Positions 1 through 7,255 of a DNA stretch of 10,228 bases are shown piece after piece. Every line of letters starts with the position of its first letter. The stretch's first letter is position 1. The notes beneath the pieces were generated by a model. It was not told the DNA's origin. It worked only from the letters and a program-made list of their open reading frames with translations, and did not search any database. Both the position numbers and the translations under genes were made by a program. Source of the DNA: Motiliproteus sp048265065 (GTDB lineage: Bacteria > Pseudomonadota > Gammaproteobacteria > Pseudomonadales > Balneatricaceae); contig JBLXCH010000117.1 of the NCBI GenBank assembly GCA_048265065.1, forward strand, positions 1 through 10,228, written 5' to 3'.

Positions 1-91
1 AGCGAACAACGAGGGAACACACAAGCAGGTTGCGCAACAACTCGCCATAATAAAGAGAAAGAGCGAGGTAAAGAGAGAGAAGGAAGTAAAC
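1..91. other. Intergenic stretch beyond the operon terminator
   Basis: No coding region is supported here. Positions 52-100 are almost pure purine on the plus strand (45 of 49 bases by hand count), so any minus-strand read-through transcript would be pyrimidine-rich. A 10-bp palindrome, GTTGCGCAAC, lies at 29-38 with no U-tract or promoter beside it, so I assign it no role. The neighbouring gene lies outside the window. Confidence 0.4.
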
Positions 92-135
92 AGAAAAAAA
101 TAAGCCATGACTACACGACCATGCAGTCATAGCTT
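92..135 (-). terminator. Rho-independent terminator of the aldarate operon
   Basis: Read on the minus strand, about 18 bases after the garD stop codon, AAGCTATGACTGCA pairs with TGTAGTCATGGCTT (plus 102-135). This gives a stem of about 14 bp with two G-U wobbles around a 6-base loop, TGGTCG. It is followed at once by TATTTTTTT (plus 94-101). A long stem, short loop and U-tract make this the clearest terminator in the window, and it marks the 3' end of the gudD-to-garD transcript. Confidence 0.9.
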
Positions 136-152
136 TACTTTGAAATACGCCT

Positions 153-1727
153 TTAGGTCACAGGCGCAGGGTTGAATAATACTAGGTCATTACGAATACC
201 TAACTTATCCGCAGCAACCTCTTTGCGACCACTGGCAACTTCCAGAATCATTTCAAAGAGTTCTAAACCAACGGACTCAATGGTAGCTTCACCGGTTGCG
301 ATTCGACCTGCATCTAAGTCGATAAGATCAAACCAACGTTTACTCAACCCTTGGTTAGTCGACACTTTAATCACTGGCGCCATTGATAAACCGTAGGGTG
401 TGCCGCGACCGGTGGTGAACACTTGCACGTTCATGCCGGCGGCTAATTGTAATGTGCCACAAATAAAATCACTGGCTGGTGTTGCTGCGAAGTTTAATCC
501 TCGTTTGCGCACCCGCTCACCCGGCTCAATGACATCAACAATTGGGGTAGTCCCTGATTTGATAATCGACCCTAATGATTTTTCGACGATATTGCTCAAA
601 CCACCGGCTTTATTACCCGGCGTGGTATTGGCACTGCGGTCAACTTGGCCTTGATGCAAGTAGTTATCGTACCAATCCATTTGTGCAATTAAGGCTTTGG
701 CAACTTCTGGATCTTTTGCTCGTGAGGTTAGTAAGTGAATACCATCGCGCACTTCACTGACTTCGGAAAACATCACGGTTCCGCCAGCACGCACAATTAA
801 GTCTGCAGCATAGCCAAGCGCAGGATTCGCGGTAATACCTGACAGCGCATCACTACCGCCACATTGCATACCAACCACAAGGTCAGAGGCAGGACAGGTT
901 TCTCGCTTACGCTGGTTCAACTTAGCCAGGTGGCGCTCGGCCATTTTCAACATACCGTCAATCATTTCACCAAAGCCGTTAAAGCGCTCATCCTGCAAGC
1001 TCAGAATCGGACCTTCATCGGAGGAGTCGTTGCCAACATTCTCAGTAAACTTTAGCGCTTGCTCCTCAGACAGCAGCTGCTCTGGCCGCAGTTTTTCACA
1101 ACCAAGACCAATCACCATGACCTCACCCCCAAAGTTAGGGTTATGAGTGATATTCTTAAGTGTGCGAATTGGCACAATCGCCATAGGCGCGTTAATAGCG
1201 ACACCACAACCATAAGTATGATTAAGCGCAACCACATCATCGACATTTGGATATTTAGGCAGTAACTCTTGTTTTATCCGCGCAGCAACGATGTCGGTAA
1301 TACCAGCAACACACTGAACACTGGTCGATAGCGCTAAGATATTTTTAGTACCAACTGAACCATCTGCATTGCGATACCCCTCAAAGGTATAACCTTCTAG
1401 CGGGGGCAAATTATTGGCATTGTTCACCTCGGTGTGAATCTCATCCAGCGGTCTTGCATCAGGTAGACGAGTACGATGTTCATTCACCCAACTGCCCCGT
1501 GGCAAAGCTTCGGTAGCAATCCCAATGATCTCAGAATAACGAATAATCGCCTCATCCACGTTAAGATCAACCAAAGCAACTTTATGTCCATGAGGAACAC
1601 TTTCCAGCAGTATGGTGCCATCATCTAACGCTGTGCCAGCAGGCAAGCCAGCAGCATTGGCCACTACAACCACATTGTCCGCATCATGCATGCGGATCGT
1701 AATGGGTTTAATTATTTGTTCGGCCAT
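153..1727 (-). CDS. garD: Galactarate dehydratase (GarD, UxaA family)
   Basis: The predicted enzyme is a cytoplasmic, metal-dependent dehydratase that converts galactarate (mucate) to 5-dehydro-4-deoxy-D-glucarate. Its 524 residues match the roughly 523 of E. coli GarD, and it can be recognised along its whole length. An N-terminal SAF-like domain (about residues 12-80) holds HDADNV and GHKVAL. The UxaA body follows with GYRNADGSVGTKN (117-129), YGCGVAINAP (172-181), VMVIGLGCEKL (203-213), GMQCGGSDALSG (286-297) and FTTGRGTPYG (437-446), and the protein ends in FNPAPVT as the E. coli enzyme does. The ATG follows a GGGG Shine-Dalgarno by 5 bases and lies 27 bases after the tctA stop. It is the last gene of the operon, just before the terminator. 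The full length and the ending shared with GarD argue against altronate dehydratase UxaA. Confidence 0.95.
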   Translation of the reverse strand: MAEQIIKPITIRMHDADNVVVVANAAGLPAGTALDDGTILLESVPHGHKVALVDLNVDEAIIRYSEIIGIATEALPRGSWVNEHRTRLPDARPLDEIHTEVNNANNLPPLEGYTFEGYRNADGSVGTKNILALSTSVQCVAGITDIVAARIKQELLPKYPNVDDVVALNHTYGCGVAINAPMAIVPIRTLKNITHNPNFGGEVMVIGLGCEKLRPEQLLSEEQALKFTENVGNDSSDEGPILSLQDERFNGFGEMIDGMLKMAERHLAKLNQRKRETCPASDLVVGMQCGGSDALSGITANPALGYAADLIVRAGGTVMFSEVSEVRDGIHLLTSRAKDPEVAKALIAQMDWYDNYLHQGQVDRSANTTPGNKAGGLSNIVEKSLGSIIKSGTTPIVDVIEPGERVRKRGLNFAATPASDFICGTLQLAAGMNVQVFTTGRGTPYGLSMAPVIKVSTNQGLSKRWFDLIDLDAGRIATGEATIESVGLELFEMILEVASGRKEVAADKLGIRNDLVLFNPAPVT

Positions 1728-1754
1728 AAATACCCCAATTCAAACTGTACAAAA

Positions 1755-3254
1755 CTAGCCCGCGTCACGTTCGCGTCTAGCTTTTAATGAAACGTAAATA
1801 GAGAACGCAATAGACATAAAGATCAGTACCCAAAGCACCATCGCTATCGGACTTTTTGTAAAGAAGATGCCAAAATTGCCAAATGACTCTAAGCTCTTAA
1901 CGAAGTAAACTTCTGCTGCACCACCTAAGATAAAACCAATCACCAACGGGGCCACTTCAATGCCTATTTTCTTGGCCGCATAACCCACCAAACCAAAAAT
2001 AAACAACGTCCAAAGATCGAAGACAATGCCATAGTTAATAGCGTAAGCCCCTACTGCGCACATCATCACAATAATCGGATAGAGAATATGTCTAGGTACC
2101 AAAACCACTTTAGCGATGTGCTTAATGGCGTAGAACATGATGATAAACATCACTAAGTTGGCAAAGAGCAAGCCAACAACCATCGCATACCAGGTATCCA
2201 AATTTTCGCTGATAAACAGAGGTCCAACTTGCAAACCTTGTAGCGTAAAGGCACCAATCAAGACAGCAGTAGTACTATCACCAGGCACACCCAACGAAAG
2301 CAAAGGTATCAACGCACCACCAGTCAAACCGTTATTGGCTGACTCAGAGGCAATCAAGCCCTCAGGGGCTCCCTTGCCCATTTCTTTAGGCTTTTTCGAG
2401 AAGTTCTTTTGCTGAGAGTAGGATAATACCGACGCAGCACTACCACCGATTCCCGGCAACATGCCAACAAACGTCCCAATGAATGACGAACGGAATAAGT
2501 TAACGCCTTGCCCCTTGAAATCACTGAGGCTAAAACCTTTCCCTGTTCCTAAGTTAAAATTACTGGTACCTGAGCCCTTACCAATGCCCCTTTCAGCGGC
2601 TTCGAAAATAGTTGCCAAACCGAACAAACCAATTAACACCGGCAGCAGAGAAAAACCTTCTTCGAGATATTCGGTCATCCATTCCGTCATTAATCGATAT
2701 TCACCGTTACCACCGACTTCTACACTGTAAGTGCCGATTAGGGCCAAGAATATCCCCAGCAAACCACTGAACATACCCGCCAAAACATTTTTCGATAGCG
2801 ACGCAATGACCGTCAGTGCAAAGAAAATAATTAAAAATTTCTCGACATAAGAGAATTTAATGGCGAAGTCGGACAACACTGGCGCAAAGAAAAACAGCAC
2901 CACTGCGCTAAACAAACCGCCAACAAGAGAAGCCACAATACAGGTTTTTAAGGCCCGTTCAGCTTCACCCTTTTTAGCCATTGGATAGCCATCAAATGTC
3001 GTCGTAATTGACGAAGGTGTCCCGGGTATATTCAACAAAATAGCCGGAACTAAGCCTCCTGAGATGCCGCCAACATAAAGGCCTAAGAGCAGCGCTAAGC
3101 CTTCATGCAGGCCCAGTGAGTAAGTGAGTGGCAAACAAACCGCAACCGCCATAGTTGCCGTCATACCAGGTATGGCACCGAAGATAATTCCTACTAACGC
3201 ACCAATGGCCGAGAGTATGAAATACTCGGGAGATAAAAGTGATAAAAAGTCCAT
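1755..3254 (-). CDS. tctA: Tripartite tricarboxylate transporter, large membrane subunit TctA
   Basis: This is the large inner-membrane, substrate-translocating subunit of a TTT transporter, 499 residues as usual for the family, with about 10-12 hydrophobic segments. Both conserved TctA signatures are present. The first half has GAIPGMTATMAVA (26-38) and LLNIPGTPSSITTTFDGYP (73-91). The second half has GMLPGIGGSAASV (264-276), the GKGAPEGLIASESANN stretch (293-308) and LSLGVPGDSTTAVLIGAF (319-336). The two halves suggest the internal duplication known for the family. The ATG has a GGAGA Shine-Dalgarno 6 bases upstream and follows the tctB stop by 12 bases, so the two are translated as a unit. 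Substrate cannot be read from TctA itself. The operon suggests D-glucarate and/or galactarate rather than citrate. Confidence 0.93.
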   Translation of the reverse strand: MDFLSLLSPEYFILSAIGALVGIIFGAIPGMTATMAVAVCLPLTYSLGLHEGLALLLGLYVGGISGGLVPAILLNIPGTPSSITTTFDGYPMAKKGEAERALKTCIVASLVGGLFSAVVLFFFAPVLSDFAIKFSYVEKFLIIFFALTVIASLSKNVLAGMFSGLLGIFLALIGTYSVEVGGNGEYRLMTEWMTEYLEEGFSLLPVLIGLFGLATIFEAAERGIGKGSGTSNFNLGTGKGFSLSDFKGQGVNLFRSSFIGTFVGMLPGIGGSAASVLSYSQQKNFSKKPKEMGKGAPEGLIASESANNGLTGGALIPLLSLGVPGDSTTAVLIGAFTLQGLQVGPLFISENLDTWYAMVVGLLFANLVMFIIMFYAIKHIAKVVLVPRHILYPIIVMMCAVGAYAINYGIVFDLWTLFIFGLVGYAAKKIGIEVAPLVIGFILGGAAEVYFVKSLESFGNFGIFFTKSPIAMVLWVLIFMSIAFSIYVSLKARRERDAG

Positions 3255-3266
3255 CGTATTTCTCCG

Positions 3267-3707
3267 TTACGGCAACGTAATCTGGAACAAATTGCCCAAC
3301 ACATACCAGACAATAAGCGGCGCTATAATCGCATTGCACGCAATGGTGATAAGCACTTTACGCCCGTTTAATGGCGCATAAAGCAACGAAAACAAAAACA
3401 TAAAGACAATCGAACAGAGTAAAAAACCCATGCCCATATTCGGGAAATAACCACCCACTATATCCATCATATAAAGATATAAAGCGACTAAACCGATAGT
3501 GACAAAGACCCGAAACTTGTCTGCATTTTTATCGAAAAATTGCAGTTCTTGCTTTGGATTGCGAAGGATAGCCATCACTTTTTGACGGTGAACCACCATA
3601 ATTAGCAGCAACATCCCTACAATCAGAGCAAAGATAATTTTCGGAAAGAACAAGTGTGACTGGTCAAAGTCGATAGAGACTTCCAGCAAAGAGGCCGTGT
3701 CTAACAT
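3267..3707 (-). CDS. tctB: Tripartite tricarboxylate transporter, small membrane subunit TctB
   Basis: TctB is the small membrane subunit that pairs with TctA. The protein has 146 residues and four hydrophobic segments (about 22-39, 67-82, 92-110 and 117-140), the family's usual size and topology. A charged stretch (about 40-66, including RQKVMAILRNPKQ) separates helices 1 and 2. TctB sequences are poorly conserved, so the call rests on size, topology and its place between tctC and tctA. The ATG has only a weak Shine-Dalgarno (GGA about 7 bases upstream). This start, following the 84-base gap with a stem-loop after tctC, would fit lower expression of the membrane subunits than of the binding protein. 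Confidence 0.88.
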   Translation of the reverse strand: MLDTASLLEVSIDFDQSHLFFPKIIFALIVGMLLLIMVVHRQKVMAILRNPKQELQFFDKNADKFRVFVTIGLVALYLYMMDIVGGYFPNMGMGFLLCSIVFMFLFSLLYAPLNGRKVLITIACNAIIAPLIVWYVLGNLFQITLP

Positions 3708-3758
3708 AACTAGATCCGCTGTGCGGTTTAATAAATGTGGTGTTCTTAAAGGTTAGGA

Positions 3759-3783
3759 TGGGCTGGCACTTTCGACCAGCCCA
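3759..3783 (-). other. Intercistronic stem-loop after tctC
   Basis: On the minus strand TGGGCTGG and CCAGCCCA form a perfect, GC-rich 8-bp stem around a 9-base loop, beginning 8 bases after the tctC stop. The bases that follow (TCCTAACC) are not a U-tract, so this is unlikely to be a full intrinsic terminator. Its position after a binding-protein gene and before the membrane-subunit genes fits an RNA-stabilising or partial-termination element that protects the tctC message from 3' exonucleases. The structure is seen in the sequence. The role is inferred. Confidence 0.7.
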
Positions 3784-3791
3784 CGCGCTAA

Positions 3792-4835
3792 TTAACCGTT
3801 AATTGCTTTAATGATTTCAGCAATACGATCACGCTTTCCTTTAAGATATTCTGAGGCTTCAGCAGAAGGCTTGAAGTTAGGAATGAAGAAAGACTTTTTC
3901 TGAATTTCTTGCACTTTGCCTTCAGCAAAGATCTCGCTTAATGCTTTATCGATAGCAGCGATAACCTTAGGATCAGTGTCTTTGTTGTAAAGGAAGTAAA
4001 ATTCCTTATCAAAGGTAAAATCCTGCGTAGCACTCATAGGAACATGAACATTAGGTTCTACAAACTTAAGCAGCTCTGAACGAGAGGTTTGCCCCATGCC
4101 CGCTTCATTAGCTTGCTTGATCGTTTGCTCACGTGCCGTCAGCCATACAAAGCTCATCGCTTTTTGGTCAGCGGCGTCCAAACGTGTGTATTGCTCATTA
4201 CCCTGCACAGAACCATTAATCACGTCTGCTAGGCCATCAAACATCGCTTGGTTTTTTGAAGACTGTGAACCCGTGTTTACCGCAACAACATTAGATTCTT
4301 TACCTGGGTGTTTGATACGAACGGCATTTTTAAGCGCCGTAAAACCAATTTCAGATACGCCACCTGGCTGAATAGCAACTCGAACCTTCTCGTCGTTTGC
4401 TGCAGCCGCGATGATCGCATCAACACTGTTAAGTTTAGAGCCCTTTTTCGACAAATAAGCATTACCAGGATTAATCGCAAACGTCGGACCAATCAAGTAA
4501 TTAGCGAAAGGATCGTCATAGCCTTTTTGACCATAAAGATGACCAAGATAAGCTTGGTCATGGAAGATCATAATCGTGCTGCCTGACGTTGCATTCTTAC
4601 GCTGTAGCGCTTTAAACGCAGACGTTGAACCGACTGCATCAACCTTAAAGTTAACATCTAATTTTTTAGAAAGGGCTTCAGCAATAATGCTGGAAGATTG
4701 GTAAGTATCACCACCGGTGGATTTAGAACCGATAACAACACGTACATTGTTCGGAAGATCTGCAGCAAGGCTCGCTTGCGCAGTCATGGTGGCGGCCAAG
4801 CCTAAGCTCAGGCCTAATAATAACTTTTTCATCAT
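3792..4835 (-). CDS. tctC: Periplasmic aldarate-binding protein of the TTT transporter (TctC/Bug-like)
   Basis: This is the extracytoplasmic solute receptor that would deliver substrate to TctAB. An open frame runs up to 4931 but overlaps the upstream gene. The Shine-Dalgarno AGAAGGA (about 4841-4847) lies just before the ATG-ATG pair at 4830-4835, and the frame then opens with a classic Sec signal, so I start at 4835 (347 residues; 346 if the second ATG is used). The signal peptide has KK, a hydrophobic core LLLGLSLGLAATM, and an ASLA-ADLP cleavage region near residues 24-25. The mature part starts with VVIGSKSTGGDTY, which keeps GGD but departs from the usual Bug-family PGGxxD context. AIQPGGVSEIG follows in the middle. 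Length and operon position fit TctC. Ligand specificity for glucarate/galactarate is inferred only from the neighbouring dehydratases. Confidence 0.87.
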   Translation of the reverse strand: MMKKLLLGLSLGLAATMTAQASLAADLPNNVRVVIGSKSTGGDTYQSSSIIAEALSKKLDVNFKVDAVGSTSAFKALQRKNATSGSTIMIFHDQAYLGHLYGQKGYDDPFANYLIGPTFAINPGNAYLSKKGSKLNSVDAIIAAAANDEKVRVAIQPGGVSEIGFTALKNAVRIKHPGKESNVVAVNTGSQSSKNQAMFDGLADVINGSVQGNEQYTRLDAADQKAMSFVWLTAREQTIKQANEAGMGQTSRSELLKFVEPNVHVPMSATQDFTFDKEFYFLYNKDTDPKVIAAIDKALSEIFAEGKVQEIQKKSFFIPNFKPSAEASEYLKGKRDRIAEIIKAING

Positions 4836-4859
4836 ATAGTCCTTCTTTATTTTATATAA

Positions 4860-4883
4860 AAGAACCCCTCTTTGTGGGCTCTT
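4860..4883 (-). other. Stem-loop in the leader of tctC
   Basis: On the minus strand AAGAGCCC pairs with GGGTTCTT (8 bp with one G-U) around an 8-base loop, followed by TTATAT. It lies 22 bases after the stop of the DapA-like gene and just before the tctC ribosome-binding site. The short, imperfect U-rich tail suggests at most a leaky terminator. It could equally be a processing or 5'-protecting element for the tctC message. Confidence 0.55.
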
Positions 4884-4905
4884 AATTGACGGCCTAGATG
4901 GCCTT

Positions 4906-5820
4906 TTATAGATCCAAGCGTTTGGCACCAAGATCGTCGAGTAAACTTTGTAATTTCACCTGATTCGCTGCTGAAGAACGACGGTTAGGTAATACCGGCT
5001 CACCAACATCAAAGCCCAGCAGACGCATGTAGTCTTTTGTCACAACGGGAAAGCTGCCGAGGTTATAGGCCATGCGCATTGGCGAAAGCTTAAATTGCGC
5101 TTCTAAAGCACCTTGCAGATCACCCGCCATAAACTTGTCGTAAATAGACACGACTAGCTCAGGCACGACGTTTGCTGAACTGGCGACAGTACCCACACCG
5201 CCATACACCAAAGTGCTAAGAATTAAGATGTCGCGACCAGCAATCACTTTAAAATCCATGCCTTGTGTACGGCGTATAAATTCAGACGTTAGCGTCATAT
5301 CGCCACTGCTTTCTTTGACACCAACGATATTCGGTATTTCTGCCAACCGAACCAATAAGTCCGCAGAGATGCCACAACGCATACGATCGGGGTTGTTGTA
5401 CAACAGCACAGGTAATGCGGTTGCTTCAGCAATCGTTTTAAAATGCTCAAATTGCTCATCATCACTTGGGCCGATGAACATCGGGTGCAAAACTGAGATA
5501 GCTTGCACGCCCATCTGCTCAGCTTGCTTGGCCCAACGGACACATTCACGGGTAGTAATATCGCCAATACCCAGATATACAGGCACTCGACCCGCTGACT
5601 GGTCTACCAATATGTTCACAGCACGCTCTTGTTCATCGCGCTCTAAACCATAGAATTCGCCGTTGCTGCCTAACGCCAAAATGCCATGTACACCACCGTT
5701 AATAATGTGGTCGACGATTTGGCGCTGCGTGCTTTCGATGATTCGTTCGTTTTCATCTAACGGCGTGACGATTGGCGGAATAACACCCTTGATAAAACTA
5801 CTGTCTATTCGATTAATCAT
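4906..5820 (-). CDS. DapA/DHDPS-superfamily lyase, probable 5-dehydro-4-deoxyglucarate aldolase or dehydratase
   Basis: This is a class I (Schiff-base) TIM-barrel lyase of the dihydrodipicolinate synthase/N-acetylneuraminate lyase family, 304 residues. It has GSNGEF (51-56, the carboxylate-binding loop), YNNPDR (141-146, with the general Tyr and the Arg of the YNxPxR motif) and GVKESSGD with Schiff-base Lys169. In this operon it should process 5-dehydro-4-deoxy-D-glucarate, the common product of GudD and GarD. It could cleave it to pyruvate and tartronate semialdehyde, replacing the unrelated HpcH-type GarL, or dehydrate and decarboxylate it to 2-oxoglutarate semialdehyde like KdgD. As I recall, known KdgD proteins carry GGTGEF and GFKDGTGD, which differ here. 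An in-frame ATG at 5847 would overlap gudD by 16 bases. I prefer the ATG at 5820, which has an upstream AAGAG and aligns better with the family N-terminus. Biosynthetic DapA is unlikely in this context. Confidence 0.85.
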   Translation of the reverse strand: MINRIDSSFIKGVIPPIVTPLDENERIIESTQRQIVDHIINGGVHGILALGSNGEFYGLERDEQERAVNILVDQSAGRVPVYLGIGDITTRECVRWAKQAEQMGVQAISVLHPMFIGPSDDEQFEHFKTIAEATALPVLLYNNPDRMRCGISADLLVRLAEIPNIVGVKESSGDMTLTSEFIRRTQGMDFKVIAGRDILILSTLVYGGVGTVASSANVVPELVVSIYDKFMAGDLQGALEAQFKLSPMRMAYNLGSFPVVTKDYMRLLGFDVGEPVLPNRRSSAANQVKLQSLLDDLGAKRLDL

Positions 5821-5831
5821 TTGCTTAACTC

Positions 5832-7175
5832 TTATCGAACGAGGCATGGGCGTTTGTTATCAAACGTCCACCCTGGAATTAAATGTTGCATAGCCGCGGC
5901 ATCATCTCGGCTACCCAAGCCATGTTTTTTATACAATTGGTGCGCCGCTTCTAGTGCGTCCAAATCAATTTCAACACCAAGCCCTGGTTTTTCTGGCACT
6001 TTGATTTCACCGTTTTCAATTTTCAGGGGTTCTTTGGTGAGGTGCTGTCCGTCTTGCCAAATCCAATGAGTATCTAACGCGGTAATATCACCCGGTGCAG
6101 CGGCACCAACTTGGGTAAACATGGCTAAAGAGATATCAAAGTGATTATTGGAATGAGACCCCCACGTTAGGCCCCATTCATGACACATTTGCGCCACTCG
6201 AACGGAACCTTGCATGGTCCAAAAATGTGGATCGGCTAATGGAATGTCGACAGACTGCAACATGATGGTATGACCCATTTGTCGCCAATCCGTTGCAATC
6301 ATATTTGTTGCTGTTGGCAGCCCCGTCGCACGACGAAACTCAGCCATAACCTCGCGGCCTGAATAGCCATTTTCTGCGCCACAAGGATCTTCTGCATACG
6401 CTAAAATATCCCCACGACCTTTACACAGCTTGATGGCATCATCCAAAAGCCAACCGCCATTAGGATCTAAAGTAATACGGGCATCAGGAAAGCGCTTAGC
6501 CAACGCTTCAATCGCCAACATTTCTTCTTCCCCATGCATGACACCGCCTTTCAGCTTGAAGTCATCAAAGCCATAACGCTCGCGAGCAGCCTCAGCCAAG
6601 CGCACGATGCTCTCAGGTGTCATGGCTTCTTCATGACGCAAGCGACACCAATCATCAGCCCCATTCGGCTCTGATTGATAAGGCAGCCCCGTTCTGGTTT
6701 TATCACCTACATAAAACAGGTAACCGAGCATAGGAACGGCCGCTCGCTGCTGACCCTCACCTAACAGTGCAGCAACAGGCACGTTTAAATATTGGCCTAG
6801 AAGATCAAGTAAGGCGCTTTCTAATGCGGTAACCGCATGTACCATGATACGCAAGTCAAATGTTTGCAGGCCACGACCGGCTGAATCGCGATCGGCAAAG
6901 GTAGTCCGCACTTTATTGAGGATATTATTAAATTCACCAATGGGCTGACCAACAACCAGCGGCGCAGCATCCTCTAGGGTTTTACGAATACTTTCACCAC
7001 CAGGCACTTCACCCACGCCCGTCTGACCACTGCTGTCTGTTAGCAAAACGATGTTACGCGTAAAATAAGGTCCGTGTGCACCGCTCAAATTGAGCAACAT
7101 ACTGTCTCGCCCAGCGACAGGCACAACCCGGAGCTGAGTAACTTTTGGTGTGGACTGATTCTGATAATCGCTCAA
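5832..7175 (-). CDS. gudD: D-glucarate dehydratase (GudD, enolase superfamily)
   Basis: GudD dehydrates D-glucarate (and its epimer L-idarate) to 5-dehydro-4-deoxy-D-glucarate in the cytoplasm using Mg2+. The protein is 447 residues against 446 for E. coli GudD and is very similar throughout. Residues in the enolase-superfamily active-site positions are all present: Lys207 and Lys209 in FKLKGG, metal ligands Asp237 (LDPNG), Glu268 (CGAEN) and Asn291 (TATNM), and the Asp315/His341 dyad (ADPHF, SHSNNH). The C-terminus, PGWTFDNKRPCLVR, is family-typical. There is no ATG near the start. I chose TTG at 7173-7175, 8 bases after a GAGG Shine-Dalgarno, because it gives MSDYQNQ and matches the E. coli length. 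Another TTG, at 7194-7196, would add seven residues and lies before that Shine-Dalgarno. This is the first gene of the operon, under the palindromic operator. Confidence 0.96.
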   Translation of the reverse strand: MSDYQNQSTPKVTQLRVVPVAGRDSMLLNLSGAHGPYFTRNIVLLTDSSGQTGVGEVPGGESIRKTLEDAAPLVVGQPIGEFNNILNKVRTTFADRDSAGRGLQTFDLRIMVHAVTALESALLDLLGQYLNVPVAALLGEGQQRAAVPMLGYLFYVGDKTRTGLPYQSEPNGADDWCRLRHEEAMTPESIVRLAEAARERYGFDDFKLKGGVMHGEEEMLAIEALAKRFPDARITLDPNGGWLLDDAIKLCKGRGDILAYAEDPCGAENGYSGREVMAEFRRATGLPTATNMIATDWRQMGHTIMLQSVDIPLADPHFWTMQGSVRVAQMCHEWGLTWGSHSNNHFDISLAMFTQVGAAAPGDITALDTHWIWQDGQHLTKEPLKIENGEIKVPEKPGLGVEIDLDALEAAHQLYKKHGLGSRDDAAAMQHLIPGWTFDNKRPCLVR

Positions 7176-7183
7176 AAAAACAA

Positions 7184-7187
7184 CCTC
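7184..7187 (-). promoter_or_regulatory. Ribosome-binding site that sets the gudD TTG start
   Basis: GAGG on the minus strand lies 8 bases upstream of the TTG at 7173-7175, with a T-rich spacer. It lies downstream of the alternative TTG at 7194-7196, so it can only serve the inner start. Confidence 0.65.
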
Positions 7188-7237
7188 AATGTACAAAAAT
7201 AATTTATAAAGCGGTCATGCTTAACTCTGATGCGGTG

Positions 7238-7255
7238 AATGATAGCGCTATCATT
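7238..7255. promoter_or_regulatory. Operator O1: perfect 18-bp palindrome at the gudD promoter
   Basis: AATGATAGCGCTATCATT is a perfect inverted repeat centred on CpG, the typical form of a LacI-family operator with two half-sites ATGATAGC. It begins at the edge of the predicted gudD -10 element and covers the expected transcription start, 63 bases upstream of the gudD start codon, so binding would block initiation. As I remember it, the form resembles the E. coli GntR operator type (ATGTTA...TAACAT). The LacI/GntR-family gene transcribed divergently from the same region is the obvious binder. Confidence 0.85.

Noticed and set aside
29..38. GTTGCGCAAC palindrome
   Set aside because: It is short, has no associated promoter or U-tract, and no second copy was seen in the window.
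4836..4931. N-terminal extension of tctC up to an ATG at 4931
   Set aside because: It would overlap the upstream gene, place 32 polar residues before a clear Sec signal peptide, and ignore the strong Shine-Dalgarno just before 4835.
5821..5847. Upstream ATG of the DapA-like gene at 5847
   Set aside because: It would add nine residues not typical of the family and overlap gudD; the ATG at 5820 has a plausible Shine-Dalgarno. Translational coupling cannot be fully excluded.
153..5893. Numerous plus-strand open frames of 60-146 codons opposite the operon
   Set aside because: They lie antisense to well-conserved genes, lack ribosome-binding sites or recognisable domains, and are explained as shadows of the minus-strand coding frames.
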